Shown here: one piece after another, positions 12,930 through 24,746 of the stretch
Layout: each line of letters begins with the position of its first letter
Numbering within the stretch: the first letter of the stretch is position 1
Assembly: GCA_037447655.1 (NCBI GenBank)
Contig: JBBHKE010001595.1
Location: 60,001 to 124,000, forward strand
Reading direction: 5' to 3'
From: Zygnema cylindricum
Lineage: Eukaryota; Streptophyta; Zygnematophyceae; Zygnematales; Zygnemataceae
DNA length: 64,000 bases
Position numbers and translations under genes: made by a program
Notes under the pieces: generated by a model
Told to the model about the DNA's origin: nothing
The model's input: the letters and a program-made list of their open reading frames with translations, nothing else
Databases searched by the model: none

Positions 12930-13202
12930 TCAAAACGAAAGTAAGACATCGATTTGAAATGTAACTTGCGGTACGGATTGCATCTCCTCATAAGAAAATT
13001 TTTTGTCCCCACGAGCCATCTTTTGCAATGTTCGATTTTTCCTCTCGACAATGCCACTTGGTTCCGGAGAGCATGAGGTGGTGACTCGATGCCCTATTCC
13101 GTACAAGCTAGTGATGACGTGGCCGCTCACAACCCAATATGCGATTCGAAATTGTTGGTTCGTAAATATCGACAAACAAAGTACAGTAGCGCCGATGCAC
13201 AT
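12930..13202 (-). pseudogene. Copia integrase C-proximal remnant
   Basis: GIGHRVTTSCSPEPSGIVER followed by KNRTLQKMAR matches the end of the Copia integrase core, whose usual form is GI.H..S.P.TPQQNGV.ERKNRTL.EMAR. The ERKNRT motif supplies the third acidic residue. The upstream core is interrupted by the hAT-like MITE beginning at 13213. Confidence 0.75.
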
Positions 13203-13212
13203 ATGGTGTGAC

Positions 13213-13518
13213 CATAGTTGTTCAATTCGTACTGATTTTCGCTTTTTTACTATTTTTACGTAGTATTTGCTAGTTTCATACTTATCTTAAATTTCGTTTC
13301 GTTTTCGCTGTACAAAAAACTGTACGGAATTTTTCAAAAAGAGACGTTATATCATTTGAAAATTTGAAATTTGATAATTAAAGGACGAAAAGTGTACGGA
13401 AACATACGGGTACAAAGCCGGGTACGCATTTTATCAATTTTCCAAAATCGTTAAATGCGAATCGTACGTAGTATTCGCGCGTTCGTTTCGTGCGTAATAT
13501 GCGAATTGAACAACTACG
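13213..13518. mobile_element. hAT-like MITE 'CATAGTTGTTCAA' family, copy 1
   Basis: The ends are inverted (CATAGTTGTTCAATTCG and CGAATTGAACAACTACG) and flanked by a perfect 8-base duplication GGTGTGAC (13205-13212 and 13519-13526). An 8-base duplication and CA..TG-type ends are typical of hAT elements. No transposase is encoded. Confidence 0.85.
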
Positions 13519-13689
13519 GGTGTGACTTACCAAAACCGATGACGCATTCCTTTTCAGTTTTGTGGTCTTCACCCGGAGAAACATGCAGGTTCAAAATTGT
13601 AATCATCTGTCCTCCATCACCCCTTAAAAAATTTTAGAGTCCATGGAATTGCCATGGCCTCCATAGCGACCACCACGGTCACAATCTTG

Positions 13690-13860
13690 TCCGCGCTGTC
13701 ATTTTTTGCGCAGCAATTAGGGTTGATGTGTCCCCAATTGCTGCAAAAAATGACATTGTTTATCTTTATCCGAGCGAATGGTTAAGACATGCCGAGATTA
13801 TTGCACCGGAAACACGTGAAATTATTGTAGTCAGGCTGCCAATTCTGATCCTTAGATCCG
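13690..13860 (-). pseudogene. Copia gag zinc-knuckle remnants
   Basis: Minus-strand reading gives CFRCNNLGM near 13.82 kb and CSNWGHINPNC near 13.74 kb, two damaged CCHC-type knuckles. They sit at the expected gag position between the 5' LTR and integrase of the second Copia element. Frames are broken between them. Confidence 0.5.
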
Positions 13861-14468
13861 TCACCTGTTTCTTTCATTTACCTCCATCACCTTTAGGACC
13901 TCCTTCTCTACCGCCCCTTTTGTCGTCGAGATAGTTAGCATCCGCGACATTGGGTGAGGTTGTAAAGGATCGATAATAGTCACAAATTACACATCCTTCT
14001 AATAGAAAAGCTTATAGAATCATCTCACAACTCAAAACACTCATATCGGCAATAAATATGTGTATATCGGTACTTATACTCATTTATATTCTCTTTCTTT
14101 TGAGGGGAAGATTCAAACAGCCGAGTCGTCTCGTCGAGGTCGGCAATCTCCTCGAGGCAAGCGAGAATAATATGCATAGGAGATGGGTGACAAAATCATA
14201 ACTTCTTTGGCAGATCTAGGGAAAACGACCTGGACTCTTATCCTTATCCAACCCGGAAGTTCTAGGAATCGAAAGAAATCCACCTCGTAGAACAATAACT
14301 CCCAAAGTGACGGGAACCGTTCCTCTTACTTAAAGTCCGCTTTATCCACCCATCATTGAAACCCTAAATCTGGTGGTTTCTCCCCTATTGGAGTTCGATC
14401 CAATGGAGGAAGAGCTCCAAACCGTCAATAAAAAGGTGATTGAAAAAAAGGGAGTTGATTCAATGGTA

Positions 14469-14667
14469 CACCGATCATCATTATTAGTGTTAATGACAAT
14501 CATTCGGTCGCGACTATTTCTAGCCAAAAATCACAAAATAGAGTTAACAACATTATTTAAGGACGTGGACTACAACCTGCCACATCTCCTTGCACTAAAT
14601 TAGTATTTTTAACTCTAATTTCGCATTAACACTAATAAATCTTTAACGCTAATAACGATGAGCGGTG
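14469..14667. mobile_element. TA-target MITE, short complete copy
   Basis: The left end CACCGATCATCATTATTAG and right end CTAATAACGATGAGCGGTG are inverted and flanked by TA. Its interior (GTCGCGACTATTTCTAGCC, then GCACTAAATTAG) recurs in reverse orientation near 16.9-17.0 kb. Confidence 0.8.
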
Positions 14668-15301
14668 TAGTAGCTTCCGATTATATGTTGATGTTGTTGA
14701 TGTTCTAGGAGGAACTCCCAAGGTGGGTTGATTGTTCCAAGAAATCCCAATTTGGACCAATAGGAGGAGACTACAAGTACTTGAACGTGCGCGGTGGTCC
14801 GAGGTTATGAGGGGAATTCCTCATTATTCAAAATTGCTAGTTAATCTACTCAAATATATTACATTGGGGTAACAATCACCGAGGTAGAAGAGAACATCAC
14901 AAATCTAACTCATCGACAAAGAAACAAGTCCACTCCAATTTTCCTTTCTTTAGAAAGAAACACAACTCCTCGACAAAAAATATTAGAGCGCATGAAAGGA
15001 GAAGTGGATACCAAAGTGGAGAGGAATGGAGACAAAAAAATTATCCCAGATCTAAAGGACAAATTTTCAAGGGTTTGGAATATGAGACCTCGCTACCATC
15101 GTTTACCATTGTCACGCGAGGCACAAAGTTTAAAAGGACAATCGGCTCATGAAATCTCAGTGACGTGGCCATTAAGACCACCCACAAGAGTAGCTCAATA
15201 GCGATGACAATATCGTGTTATTAACTCTAACATTATATATATTATTATTTTTTATGTTATTTTTTATTTTATTATCATGTATTATATGTATTCACAGTGT
15301 A

Positions 15302-15815
15302 ACATTACCATACTAAGAAAAAAATTGAGCCTCGAGAGCTTGCGAGACAAAACGTATGAATAACATATCATATGGATAGTACGGAAATTAATGAAAAGAT
15401 TCTGATATTATCAATAATCGACAGCAAACAAACGAAATAATCGACAATTATCAATTTTTGAGACTCCGAAAATCATATGTCAATGGTTGGAAAGATTTTT
15501 CAAGATATACTTTCACTACAGAAAAAGACAAAATACTTCACTTATTTCCAAATAAATTTCGGGCGAGAGATATATAGAAAACTTGAAAGTGTCTTGAAAA
15601 AAACAATACTCCACAATTGACTATTAAAAAAGAGCAAATCCTAAATGATGACTAGAAGACAAAAAAAAATCAAACAATGAATAACTGTTGTAAGAGAAAC
15701 CGCCCTAGTCTCCTAAAACTTATATACAAGCTAAAAAACCGTTTTTACTGTAATAAAATAACAAAAAACTAAAATCACAGACAACTTCAACTTTAATTCG
15801 GGTTCCGCTTTTTTA
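15302..15815 (-). repeat. Probable 5' LTR of the second Copia element
   Basis: Direct repeat partner of 11562-12110, in the same orientation. Homology ends at similar positions on both copies, near a CTTTTTT..AATCC string. On the minus strand it precedes the gag knuckles. Confidence 0.65.
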
Positions 15816-16104
15816 GAATCCCTTTCCGATGATTTTTGTATTTTTTTTCGGTCACTTATTTCCAAAAAAAGGGCAAACTCGCATAATGATACCTGCGTCA
15901 CGTCACAACGGATTAGAACTTTCTTGGAAGAAGGCATCTTATTTAAAAAAAAAACCATCTTAAAATCAAAAAGTAAAAAAGTATCTAACAATCTTAAAAT
16001 TGAAATCCAGAGAATTTTTCAAACAACTGGGTTTATCCCCTCACAACATAATGCCTTGAAACAATATACCATCGTATTATTTTCACATTCAATGTTGATA
16101 CTTT

Positions 16105-16330
16105 TATAACAACAATAATAACAACAATAATAACAACAATAATAACAACAATAATAACAACAATAATAACAACAATAATAACAACAAACATAAAAATAAC
16201 AACATTAATAATAACAGTAATAATAATAACAATAGTGATAATAATAACAATAATAACGATAATAATAAGAATAACAAAAACAACAACAATAATAACAACA
16301 ACAATACTGATAACAATAATAATCAATAAG
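16105..16330 (+). repeat. AAC/AAT trinucleotide microsatellite
   Basis: A run of ACAACAATAAT-type units of over 200 bases. It creates artificial Leu/Val/Ile-rich minus-strand frames (16033-16395), which are not genes. Confidence 0.95.
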
Positions 16331-16721
16331 AACAGTAGTAACAAAAGTAAATAATGAAAGTCATCATTGTTTAACCTTTGGAACCGTTTCCCCAAATAAA
16401 AAATATTTCAAGTTCTTAAATTTGAACAGCAGAAGGTCAAAAAAACCTCACTTATAATTTCTATTAACAATTTTTTTCAAAAAAGATTATTTCTACTCTA
16501 TTCTCAAGGTGTATGCGTGAAAAAGTACCAAAAGTGAAAAAGAAACCCCAGAGACCAAAAAATTTGCAGTAAAATTGCGAGTAACTACAACACTTTATTG
16601 TTACTTTTTGTGATATTTTTGTCACAGAAAAAGAACAGCATTAGTTACAATCTCCTTTCTGTACCTTACATTAATCTCTTGATGAAAAAATATATCAAAA
16701 TAAGAAACTATTTCCACACTA

Positions 16722-17144
16722 CACCGTGGAAAGTCATTTAGAGTAAAGAAGTAAAGACGTTTTTAGAATTGAACTTACATTATTGTTGTTAATACTAATT
16801 TGGTTCACAACGACCTGCCTGTTTTTTAACCGTTTAAAGAACTATACTGCTTCCATCATTTTTAGGGTTAAGGATTTAGTAGTGTTAATGCGAAATTAAA
16901 ATATATAATACTAATTTAGTGCAACAAGATGTCACAGATTGTAGTAAACTCCCTTATACTCTTTTATGATTTTCAGCCAAAACAAGTAGCGACCGAATTA
17001 GAGTTATTAACTTTAATAACTTTGGGCGGTGTGGTGTTAAGAGAAAAAAAAATGGTGTATTTTTTTAACGCTGTTTTAAGTTCAAGAGCTATAATTTAGG
17101 GGCAGCGGTATAGGGTTAATTAACTCTAATAACTATACACGGTG
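16722..17144. mobile_element. TA-target MITE with a nested related copy
   Basis: The left end is CACCGTGGAAAGTCATTTAG and the right end CTATACACGGTG, both next to TA. A second right end (TAACTTTGGGCGGTG) at about 17017-17031, plus internal similarity to the 14.5-kb copy in reverse, suggests one family member inserted in another. Confidence 0.6.
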
Positions 17145-17456
17145 TACTCTGTTTAAATGCCATAAAAAATATCATGACCAAAATAAACGATTCAAAAGAA
17201 AAAAACTCCCACTAAGCGAATTTTCACGAACTTGCATTCCTTCCAACACATTCCATACTTCCTTTCCCTTTTCAGTGTTTTTGACATTTGTAATGAAATA
17301 AAACACCCACTGTCGCATCAGACATCCAGGCATCCAGACATTCAACAATTCAAAAATCCTTTTCCGTTTATTTCTATTTTTCTTTCCTTCATTTCATTTT
17401 ATGGCCTTTTCTTAATAACTTACTTTTTTGATCATGTCTTCACCTCCCAATGTCAT

Positions 17457-18500
17457 TTATCCGAACGTGTCTTCCTTCTTCGAAAGTCGTCTTCTCTCTC
17501 CCAAACTGCGATAATTTGTTTCCAAAGTTGTCGGATTTCCCATTTTTTGCAACGCAAGAAGCTCCTTTCGAAGCCTTTTTCCACGCGATCCTCCACCACT
17601 TGTCTTTTCTCCTCCAATCGTCGTTTCTCCACCATTTGTTTTTTCTCCACTTTTTGTCTTTTCCCTCCCAGTTGTCTTTTCTCCACCATTTGTCGTTCTT
17701 CCACTATTTGTCTTTCCTCCACTATTTATATTTTCTCCAATACTTATATTTTCTCCAAAAGTATTCGCGTCCATATAGGGACTAAGTACATTCACATCTT
17801 TGCCTCCTTCGTCCTCCTTGTCCTGATAGTTATCTTCCGGATCTCTCCTGCCTTCAGTACCTCTCTTTGAATTCTCAACAGTTAAACCTTTTAATACAGA
17901 AACAGGTGGAGAGGTAGTAGGAATGAGGTTTCTAATGTCCATTTGTCTAATTCTCTGCTTCTTTTCAGTAACATGTTCCCCTCCTCCCTTCTCAAACTCC
18001 CTATTGGTCTCATTCTTCGGATTTGATAGTTCACTCTCTCCATTTCTCTCTCCCGTCTCTTTTGATGTCCTATTTCTAAAAGACCTCTCTGTTTTCTTGT
18101 TCTGTTTCTTTTGGACACTTTGACTTTGGTCGATGGTATTTGGATTAAGGAGAAGATTACATTTCGAGTCTATTTTTTCAATTTTTTCTAACTGAATTCC
18201 TCCCAAATTTTCCTCTCCTCCTACCTTGTGACGTAAAGATCTACTTCGTTTGTTCGCCCTTTTCTCCCCTTGCAATGTTGGGCTTTCCATCTCTTCATCA
18301 CTTCTAAAACCCATATTCTCCTCTTGAAAAGTACATCTTTTTGGTTCTTTTTGTTCGTTTATATTTTCGCAGACATGGTTCATGACACTGGTTCCAGCTT
18401 CCTCAAATTCATTACCAACAAGTTTTTTTCTTCCCTCCAGATTTTCTGACGAACACTTTTTTAAATATTCTAAACCACTTCTGACAGTCTCCACCTGCAT
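17457..18500 (-). CDS. Unrecognised 347-codon open exon, Glu/Lys/Gly-rich
   Basis: A long minus-strand frame ends in TAA. Its first codons read ATG CAG GTG GAG, so it either starts at this ATG (18500) or is a terminal exon whose acceptor is TTTATGCAG|GTGGAG (exon from 18494, phase 0). The product is hydrophilic: basic and acidic runs (GEKRANKRSRSLRHKVGG), a GGEKTNSGEKT-like low-complexity repeat near residues 255-305, and a basic C-terminal part (GKRLRKELLALQKMG). No domain is recognised. It lies 9.9 kb beyond the last assigned PHD-gene exon, on the same strand and in a compatible phase. It could be that gene's final exon, but family proteins do not have such a tail. A frame this long is unlikely by chance here. 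Confidence 0.5.
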   Translation of the reverse strand: MQVETVRSGLEYLKKCSSENLEGRKKLVGNEFEEAGTSVMNHVCENINEQKEPKRCTFQEENMGFRSDEEMESPTLQGEKRANKRSRSLRHKVGGEENLGGIQLEKIEKIDSKCNLLLNPNTIDQSQSVQKKQNKKTERSFRNRTSKETGERNGESELSNPKNETNREFEKGGGEHVTEKKQRIRQMDIRNLIPTTSPPVSVLKGLTVENSKRGTEGRRDPEDNYQDKEDEGGKDVNVLSPYMDANTFGENISIGENINSGGKTNSGRTTNGGEKTTGREKTKSGEKTNGGETTIGGEKTSGGGSRGKRLRKELLALQKMGNPTTLETNYRSLGERRRLSKKEDTFG

Positions 18501-19970
18501 AAATCGTTAAAAAAAACAATGGTCAGGTTTATCTATTGTTTCCAAAAAAGAAAAAATGCCTCACTATTTTTAAAATCTGTAACAAAATTCCCTTCTTAAC
18601 AGATAAAACGATGAGTTTCTTGGTTTGAATCAGGGAAAGTAAAGAGACGAGGAGGGCTATATTACGACATATGAAAAAAGTGGAAGAAAAAAGGAAGAAA
18701 CTTGTCCATTAAAGCATCTAAAGAAAGTTAATTTTACAGTTTCCGAGTTAATTTTACAGTTGCCCAGTAAATACAAACACATTTTTTAACCAAGGAAATT
18801 AAAGGACGGAAACATACAACAAAAAAAGATTTTACTTATTAATGGCCATACAACAGGAATATTCTGTCCGTACATTTTCTTGTGACATTTGAATCGACGA
18901 AGCCTATGGTTACATCAGGAGGTCTCTGTAATAGTACGGACAGCAAAATTTCTGTATTACGGAGGCCTCGGTTACATCGGCGTCGCTAAAAAAGTTTTAC
19001 ATCCGTGTTTTGATTTGAGTGGTTCCACGTAGGTTGACGATCAAATCTGTAAAATCGTCAAAGATTTGGAAACCGACCATTTGCGAATGGAAATCCGTAC
19101 TTGCGTATTACGTACGTGTACTTCACAAGTGTACCGTGTCAATGTACCTCTGAGATCTCCTTCACTCTGATGACTTTCAGGAAAAAACCGTATTTCTTTT
19201 CGGCAAAGATTTTACGGTCACCTTGTCCGAAGGCACGTGACTTTGAGGACGTGTGAAAAAAATCATTTTTCATCGACGCACGTGTCTATCGTCCAGGTGT
19301 AGCGAATTGACTGGTTCTATAATGGTGAGGTGGGTTCACCATTACAGAGGCGGATGGAGCGATTGCTTCGCACATGAAGACGAAAATGTAATTGGACGGT
19401 CGATGTTTTCTCCCGGATACTTGGAGAATCGTAATCTTATTTTCTGTAATGTTGTTTTCAAGAAACTCACGAAAATATAGTACGGCTTGGAACGGGCAAG
19501 TACAAAATTCTGTATTAAACCTCACTCTTCGTCTAATGTAACCATCCCTAAAAGCTCTTTTTCTGTCATCGTACGAAAAAGTACAGTCTCGAAACTAAAA
19601 CGTACCCGTACATAAAGTACAGTTTTAGAGCTTAATACGCTTACGTGACAGAGCTTCAATTTCAAATTAGGCGCGTCAATGAGGAAACGAAGAAACGCGG
19701 AAATGAAACGCGTCAACACTATGGAGCCAAAAACAAGTTAAGCGCTAAAACGCACTAAATGAATGAATGGACGCTTGTTACAGTGCACACTCACTCTCCC
19801 CTCCCTCCCTCCCTCCCCTCCCCCTCCCTCTCAGTCACTCTTTCTCCCTCTCACTTCCCCTCTGTCGTATTTGTTTAGAAACTTCCTCGTAAATTGTTTC
19901 CGTCTTAATGAACTAAATTATTTCCCTCCCCTCACCTCCCTCTCCCTCCCTCCCCCCCACTCCCTCGCTC
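18501..19970. other. Repeat-rich intergenic DNA
   Basis: Many GTACGG/CCGTAC strings, with similarity to the repeat around 51.08-51.3 kb (shared GGTTACATC and TACGGACAG motifs). Frames at 19253-19719 show no protein family. CCCTCC tracts occupy about 19800-19850 and 19920-19965. Confidence 0.45.
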
Positions 19971-19973
19971 TTA

Positions 19974-20980
19974 GGGTGTGTGGCCATGTAACAGAAACTT
20001 CAGAATGTTACTTTGGATTTTAGCGCAGATTTTAGGGTGTATTTTTCAAAGTGTTCCTATGTTAATCATTACTTTCGCCTTCATTACTTCAAATATGTGA
20101 CAGTTGTAGACGTCACAAAAATGTGCAACAGAGTACGAAACGAAATGTAGACGACTACGAAACTTCCTAAAATTGGTGACGTCTACAAAAACGGCGACGG
20201 TTGTAGACGTCTAGGTTTTTGTGACATTGTAGAGGTTTAGGGTTTTGTGACGTAGCAAAGTCATGCTACCTTGTGACGTCATTGTTACGTAAACTTTCAG
20301 CCATGGCTTCCCGAATTCTTTTTCTTATCTTTTATCATTCCATATGCCATCAAACTAAGACAAAAAAAAAAAATCTTTCATTTGACACTATTATTACTTT
20401 ATTTAATTTAGACAAGAGAAAAAGAGGAGCGGTCGAGTGAAAAAGAGAGGGAGAGACGAGGAAGACGTAAACTTTTGCAAAGGACCCATGAATGGAAGTG
20501 GAGGTTCGAGACCCCAAGGATTTTTTTTCCATACATGCTTGTCATTTTCGTACGTACATGCGCGTGACGAGCTGGAAAAAAAAACGTGTACTCTCCCTCG
20601 TGCAAAAACTTTCGAAAACGCTTGACGTGTGCAATCCCGGTTTTCTATTCGTCAATAGGGTATTATTTTCGTGCAAAAACTTTCGAAAACGTTTGACGTG
20701 TGCAATCTCGGTTTTCTATTCGTTAATAGGGTATTATTTTAATTAAAATCAGGTCGCGATTTGATTCCAGTACAAGTGTGAAGATGAGCTGGCGTGACGT
20801 GGAAGTGGGTAGCGATGATAATAACGCTAAATTGACGTACCTTCAAAGTTCAAAGATGACGCAAACTGTGCTTTGGTTCTTGCCCATTTTTCGTATGGCG
20901 TAATATTTTCTCGTTGCAAGTCCCATTTTCTGTGAAAACGACAGAAAAAAACACTTACTTGAACACATGGGCACACACCC
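19974..20980. mobile_element. PIF/Harbinger-like non-autonomous element, copy 2
   Basis: The ends GGGTGTGTGGCCATGTAAC and CACATGGGCACACACCC are inverted and flanked by TTA. The interior shares GACGTCTAC and GAGACCCC strings with the 9983-10935 element in the opposite orientation. A roughly 60-base internal direct repeat (TTTCGAAAACGYTTGACGTG) lies at about 20608-20740. Confidence 0.75.
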
Positions 20981-20983
20981 TTA

Positions 20984-21328
20984 CTCTTCCCTCTCGATGA
21001 ATTAAATACTTGTAATATTTTTCAGCTTGTTTTTCCAACAAAAAATGATTTTTTTACCAACATTATTGACAATAACATAAAAAACAAAAACAACAACAAA
21101 AAAGAAAATAAACATCATTTAAGAAAACCGAAAAACAGAAAAACATTAACAAAATAAACAATGACATTTTTTTCTCTCCTTTATAATGTAAAAAGAAAAC
21201 GCGAACAAGAATAAACAAAAAAATAAGCGAAAAGAAAACCGAAACCAACATGGAAGCAAATGTGAAAGGTTCGATTTTGTAAATTTCTTTGGAATATAAG
21301 TTTTGTATTAGAAACATTACAAAATCAA

Positions 21329-21360
<32 letters not shown>

Positions 21361-21540
21361 AAAATTGTGAAAACATCATAAATAATAACAAACTTTCGGC
21401 TTTAAAAAAGTAAATTAAACGATATTTGAGTGAAAAATCAATAAATAATGTTAAAAATAATAATTTCAATAGGTAGCTTTTTTTGGAATAAAATCTTCTA
21501 ATGGAAGGTTTTAAAAAGAAGACAAAAGAAAAGTTTCCAA
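20984..21540. other. AT-rich spacer with an (AT)n tract
   Basis: Very A-rich on the plus strand, with an (AT)n run at about 21331-21361. No exon, transposon end or protein match was seen. Confidence 0.6.
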
Positions 21541-21889
21541 ACTTTGGTTGAGTACCAAGAAGAGGAGGATGTACTCAAAGGATACTCTATTAGAGTCAAA
21601 ACTATTAATAATAAAAACATAAATTATAATAACTATAATCATAAGATATCAACCATAATAATAATCATCCACAACAGTTGGAGATTCAAGTTTGTAATAA
21701 TATGCAATTTAGCTATTGAAATTATATAAGAATAAATTAAAAAGTTTAGAAGAAAAAATATCATTTTTTTTCTTTTTTTTGTCTAAAGACATATGCAACA
21801 GTGTAATGATATTATTAGGGCAATCTGTACCACATGTAAATTCGGACAGCAATCACATCATATCTAGATGGAACATTATCTCTTTCTAT

Positions 21890-22618
21890 CGCTTGCCGTG
21901 TCCTATCTTACTTTCCGATGGCACAATACGTAAGTCCTCTATTCCCTCCAGGCAAATCGTTGAGAGTCTTATCTATTTTATGAATTGCACCCGTCCGGAC
22001 ATTGCGGCACCAGTTGGAGCCTTGAGCCAAAGTCTGCAAAAGTCGAAGTGGTGAGATTGGGAGGCAGCAAAGAGAGTTTGGGAGGCACCAAAGCGAGTCA
22101 TCCGTTATCTTGGAAGGACTTGGAATATCTTTGACTCTCTCTCGGTGGAGAAGAGGTGAAAATTCAGACTTGGAGCGATGGGTGCTATGGAGATATGCCA
22201 AGCCGACGCTCCACTACATGATACATTATGAATACCGGAAGTGGAACGTGTTGGAGCAACAAGCTTGAGAAGGTGACAGCTCAGTCCACCATGGAGGTTG
22301 AGTATATGGCAGCCTGAGCTGTCAAAGAGCTCCTTTGGGTAAATTCTCTTCTCCAAATGCTTCATTTTATGCAGGTTGGACCTCAGATAGTGTGGTGTGA
22401 TAATCAGGCTGCAATTGCCATTGCATCTAATCCCATTCATCACTTCAAGAGCAAGAACATTGATACTAAGTTGCATTTTGTGAGAGAGAAAGTGATTGGG
22501 AGAGTTTTGAAACTTAGCTACTTGCCCGATGAGAGGATGGTAGGTGATATAATGACAAAACCCTTGCCTGCATCTAAGTTACAGTTTTGTGAAGAGGCAT
22601 GTGGTTTAAGTGTCTAGT
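21890..22618 (+). pseudogene. Copia 3' fragment: end of reverse transcriptase and RNase H
   Basis: The plus frame gives SRQIVESLIYFMNCTRPDIA, then after stops RVIRYLGRTWNIF, and a clean RNase H end at 22357-22617 with VWCDNQAAIAIASNP, HHFKSKNIDTKLHFVRE and DIMTKPLP. These are classical Copia C-terminal motifs. Several stops and frame changes lie between 22054 and 22357. The 5' three quarters of the element are missing. Confidence 0.85.
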
Positions 22619-22640
22619 AGAGTCTAAAGCTTTAGGGGAG

Positions 22641-23275
22641 TGTTGTTTTGAAAGCTTTAGACCTCTCTATGCCTCGGTTGTGAGGAGAGAGGCGTTTCTG
22701 GACTTAGTTTATTTTGATGTAAGTCCGGTTCACTACGAACTAGAATTGGTATTACGTGACACAGTGGGGAGTACACCGATGTATACACTCCCGGGACACG
22801 CGTCGCTACAAGGAAAAAGACACTCCAAAATATCCGGTTGGTGCACAGATACACTTGAGGACCGAAATGGCATATGGAGATTTATCTACGGTGCCAAATC
22901 CAATATGTAAGCGGCAGACAGAGACCGCCGACAAGTGTTGGTCAGAGCGGATCACATACACGACAATCTGACGCAGAATATAGAATACTACTTTGTTGTA
23001 AATATTTGGTTCAGCAGATTTTTGTCTTTGTGTGGTTAGTTGATTAATGTAGGATTCATTTGTATGACATAGCTTGTTCCTATTCGGGTATACTCACGAT
23101 ATTAGGTGTGTGAGGTAGTTAGGAACTTGTTGTATCAAAAACTGTACATGTTGTTTTGATAACTTTGTCTGGGCATAACTCTCATATCTGTTTGCATAAT
23201 TTTGTGAAATTTTGCATGTGTGTTCCTCACTATTGTATCTACTTTGTGGTAGATTTGCAGCCCTAGTGTGTGCCA
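22641..23275 (+). repeat. Probable 3' LTR of the third Copia element
   Basis: RNase H is followed by a purine tract (TTTAGGGGAG) and then TGTTG, the usual polypurine-tract/LTR start. The right end is uncertain because no 5' LTR partner exists in the window. Confidence 0.5.
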
Positions 23276-23509
23276 GATCTATGTTTTATTAACTGTTGAA
23301 ATTTCTTTCTGTACCGATTTTTCTGTGAGAGCACCTAGCTTGTCTTACTTTTGTGATGGCAACAAATACAACTTCTTCTTATTCTTCTTCTTCATTTCTT
23401 GTTGTTGTCACAAAACAAAATTTGTGACATTTCGGCATCACACTCACTTATGATAGCGTCGAAGACACTAATTCCAAAAAATTGCGCCATGGTTTTTCGA
23501 TTTTGTTTT

Positions 23510-23955
23510 TTCGTCCCTCCTCGCTGTACTTGACATCAAAATACGCCCAAAGACAGTCAAAAGTAATATTTTTCAGAGGTCTTTCATTTGATACCATTAT
23601 TGTCGTTTTTCATTGCGAGAATTGCGAGATAAACACCGTAGTCGGAGAGGGAGAGAGAAAGAGGCGCCTTTCGCTTTGAGAAAAGGCTCGAGACCCCTAC
23701 ACAACCCTTGCACGGAAAAAAGTTCGCGGAAAAAAGTATGTACTTGCCATCAAAATACACCCAAAGACTGTCAAAAGGAATATTTTTCAGAGATCTTTCA
23801 TTTGATACCATTATTGTTGTTTTTCATTGCGAGAATTACGAGATAGACGCGGTAGTGGGAGAGGGAGAGAGAAAGAGGCGCATTTCGCTTTTGTGAAAAG
23901 GCTCGAGACCCCTCCACAGCCATTGCACGGAAAAATGTCCGGGGAAAAAAGTACG
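23510..23955 (+). repeat. Two tandem ~215-base units
   Basis: The units share TCAAAATACRCCCAAAGAC, TTTCATTTGATACCATTATT and GGCTCGAGACCCCT in order. Similar strings occur inside the Harbinger-like elements at 10-11 kb and 20-21 kb, so this is probably derived from that family. Confidence 0.75.
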
Positions 23956-24382
23956 CACAGGTTGGAAACATGCAGTGGTTTTACTCAATGCAGAAAAGTT
24001 TTCAAAAACTTTTGACGCGTGCGACAACGTCTCCTAATTCGTTCGCTTGGTGAAACATTTATTAAAATCACCTTGCGAGGTGATTTGAGTAGAAGTTTGA
24101 AGATGAGCTGGAGGGACGCGAAAATGGGTCGAAACGCGCTAGACGACAAAATATAGTACACTTCAAGTTTCAAATATTTCTGGTACGGTTGCGGATTTTC
24201 TCGTTGCGGCCTAAGTTTTGGAGGAAAACGACAAAAAAAACCTCTTACTTTATCACATGGAAAAGTGCCCTTAAATAACCATTTCGTTTTTGCACATCGG
24301 AACACTTTGGAAAGTAACACGAAGGATCTTCACAAAAAAACGAAGCAAAAAGACTAGGTTACGGCTACATGGGAGGGTACCC
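23956..24382. mobile_element. Two Harbinger-like right ends
   Basis: CACATGGAAAAGTGCCC followed by TTA (ends about 24270), and CTACATGGGAGGGTACCC followed by TAA (ends about 24382), match the right terminus of the PIF/Harbinger-like family. Left ends were not identified. Confidence 0.5.
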
Positions 24383-24746
24383 TAATAGTGTTACAAGGTT
24401 TTCTATAGTAACCCTAATTTATTCACTATTCAAAACCATAGTTGTTCAATTCGTGCAAATTTTTCATTTTTGCCATTAACTACGTATTATTCGTGAGTTT
24501 TAAAAATTTCGTTAAAATTCGCTTAGTACTTTCTGTACAGAAAACTGAACGGAAATTGTACAGAAAAATGAATGGTAACTACACAAAAAAATGTACGCAA
24601 TTTTACAAAAAAAGATGTTGCACCATTTGCGCACGGTAAGTTTGATTTTTAGTACGACTGTCCTTTTCTAAACATTTACCAACCGACATTTACCAAACGT
24701 GCCAGAAGCATCCATGCCTGAACACAAGGAGTAGAGTGGGAGCAGG

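Larger units (their letters stand above)
11500..15815 (-). mobile_element. Decayed Ty1/Copia element bounded by long direct repeats
   Basis: Two direct repeats of over 500 bases (11562-12110 and 15302-15815) enclose minus-strand Copia remnants in the expected order: CCHC knuckles near 13.7-13.85 kb, integrase end near 13.1 kb, reverse-transcriptase start near 12.3 kb. The direct repeats are best read as LTRs. On the minus strand each carries TTGTATATAAGT followed by GGAGACTAGGGCGG, which resembles a promoter/start region. A hAT-like MITE and a TA-target MITE are inserted inside. Canonical TG/CA ends were not pinned down. Confidence 0.65.

Noticed and set aside
16033-16395. Minus-strand Val/Ile- and Leu-rich frames resembling membrane proteins
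   Set aside because: Translation of an AAC/AAT microsatellite with no start context or conserved residues.
17232-17870. Plus-strand 212-codon Phe/Ser-rich frame
   Set aside because: Antisense shadow of the 347-codon minus-strand exon, with no motif of its own.
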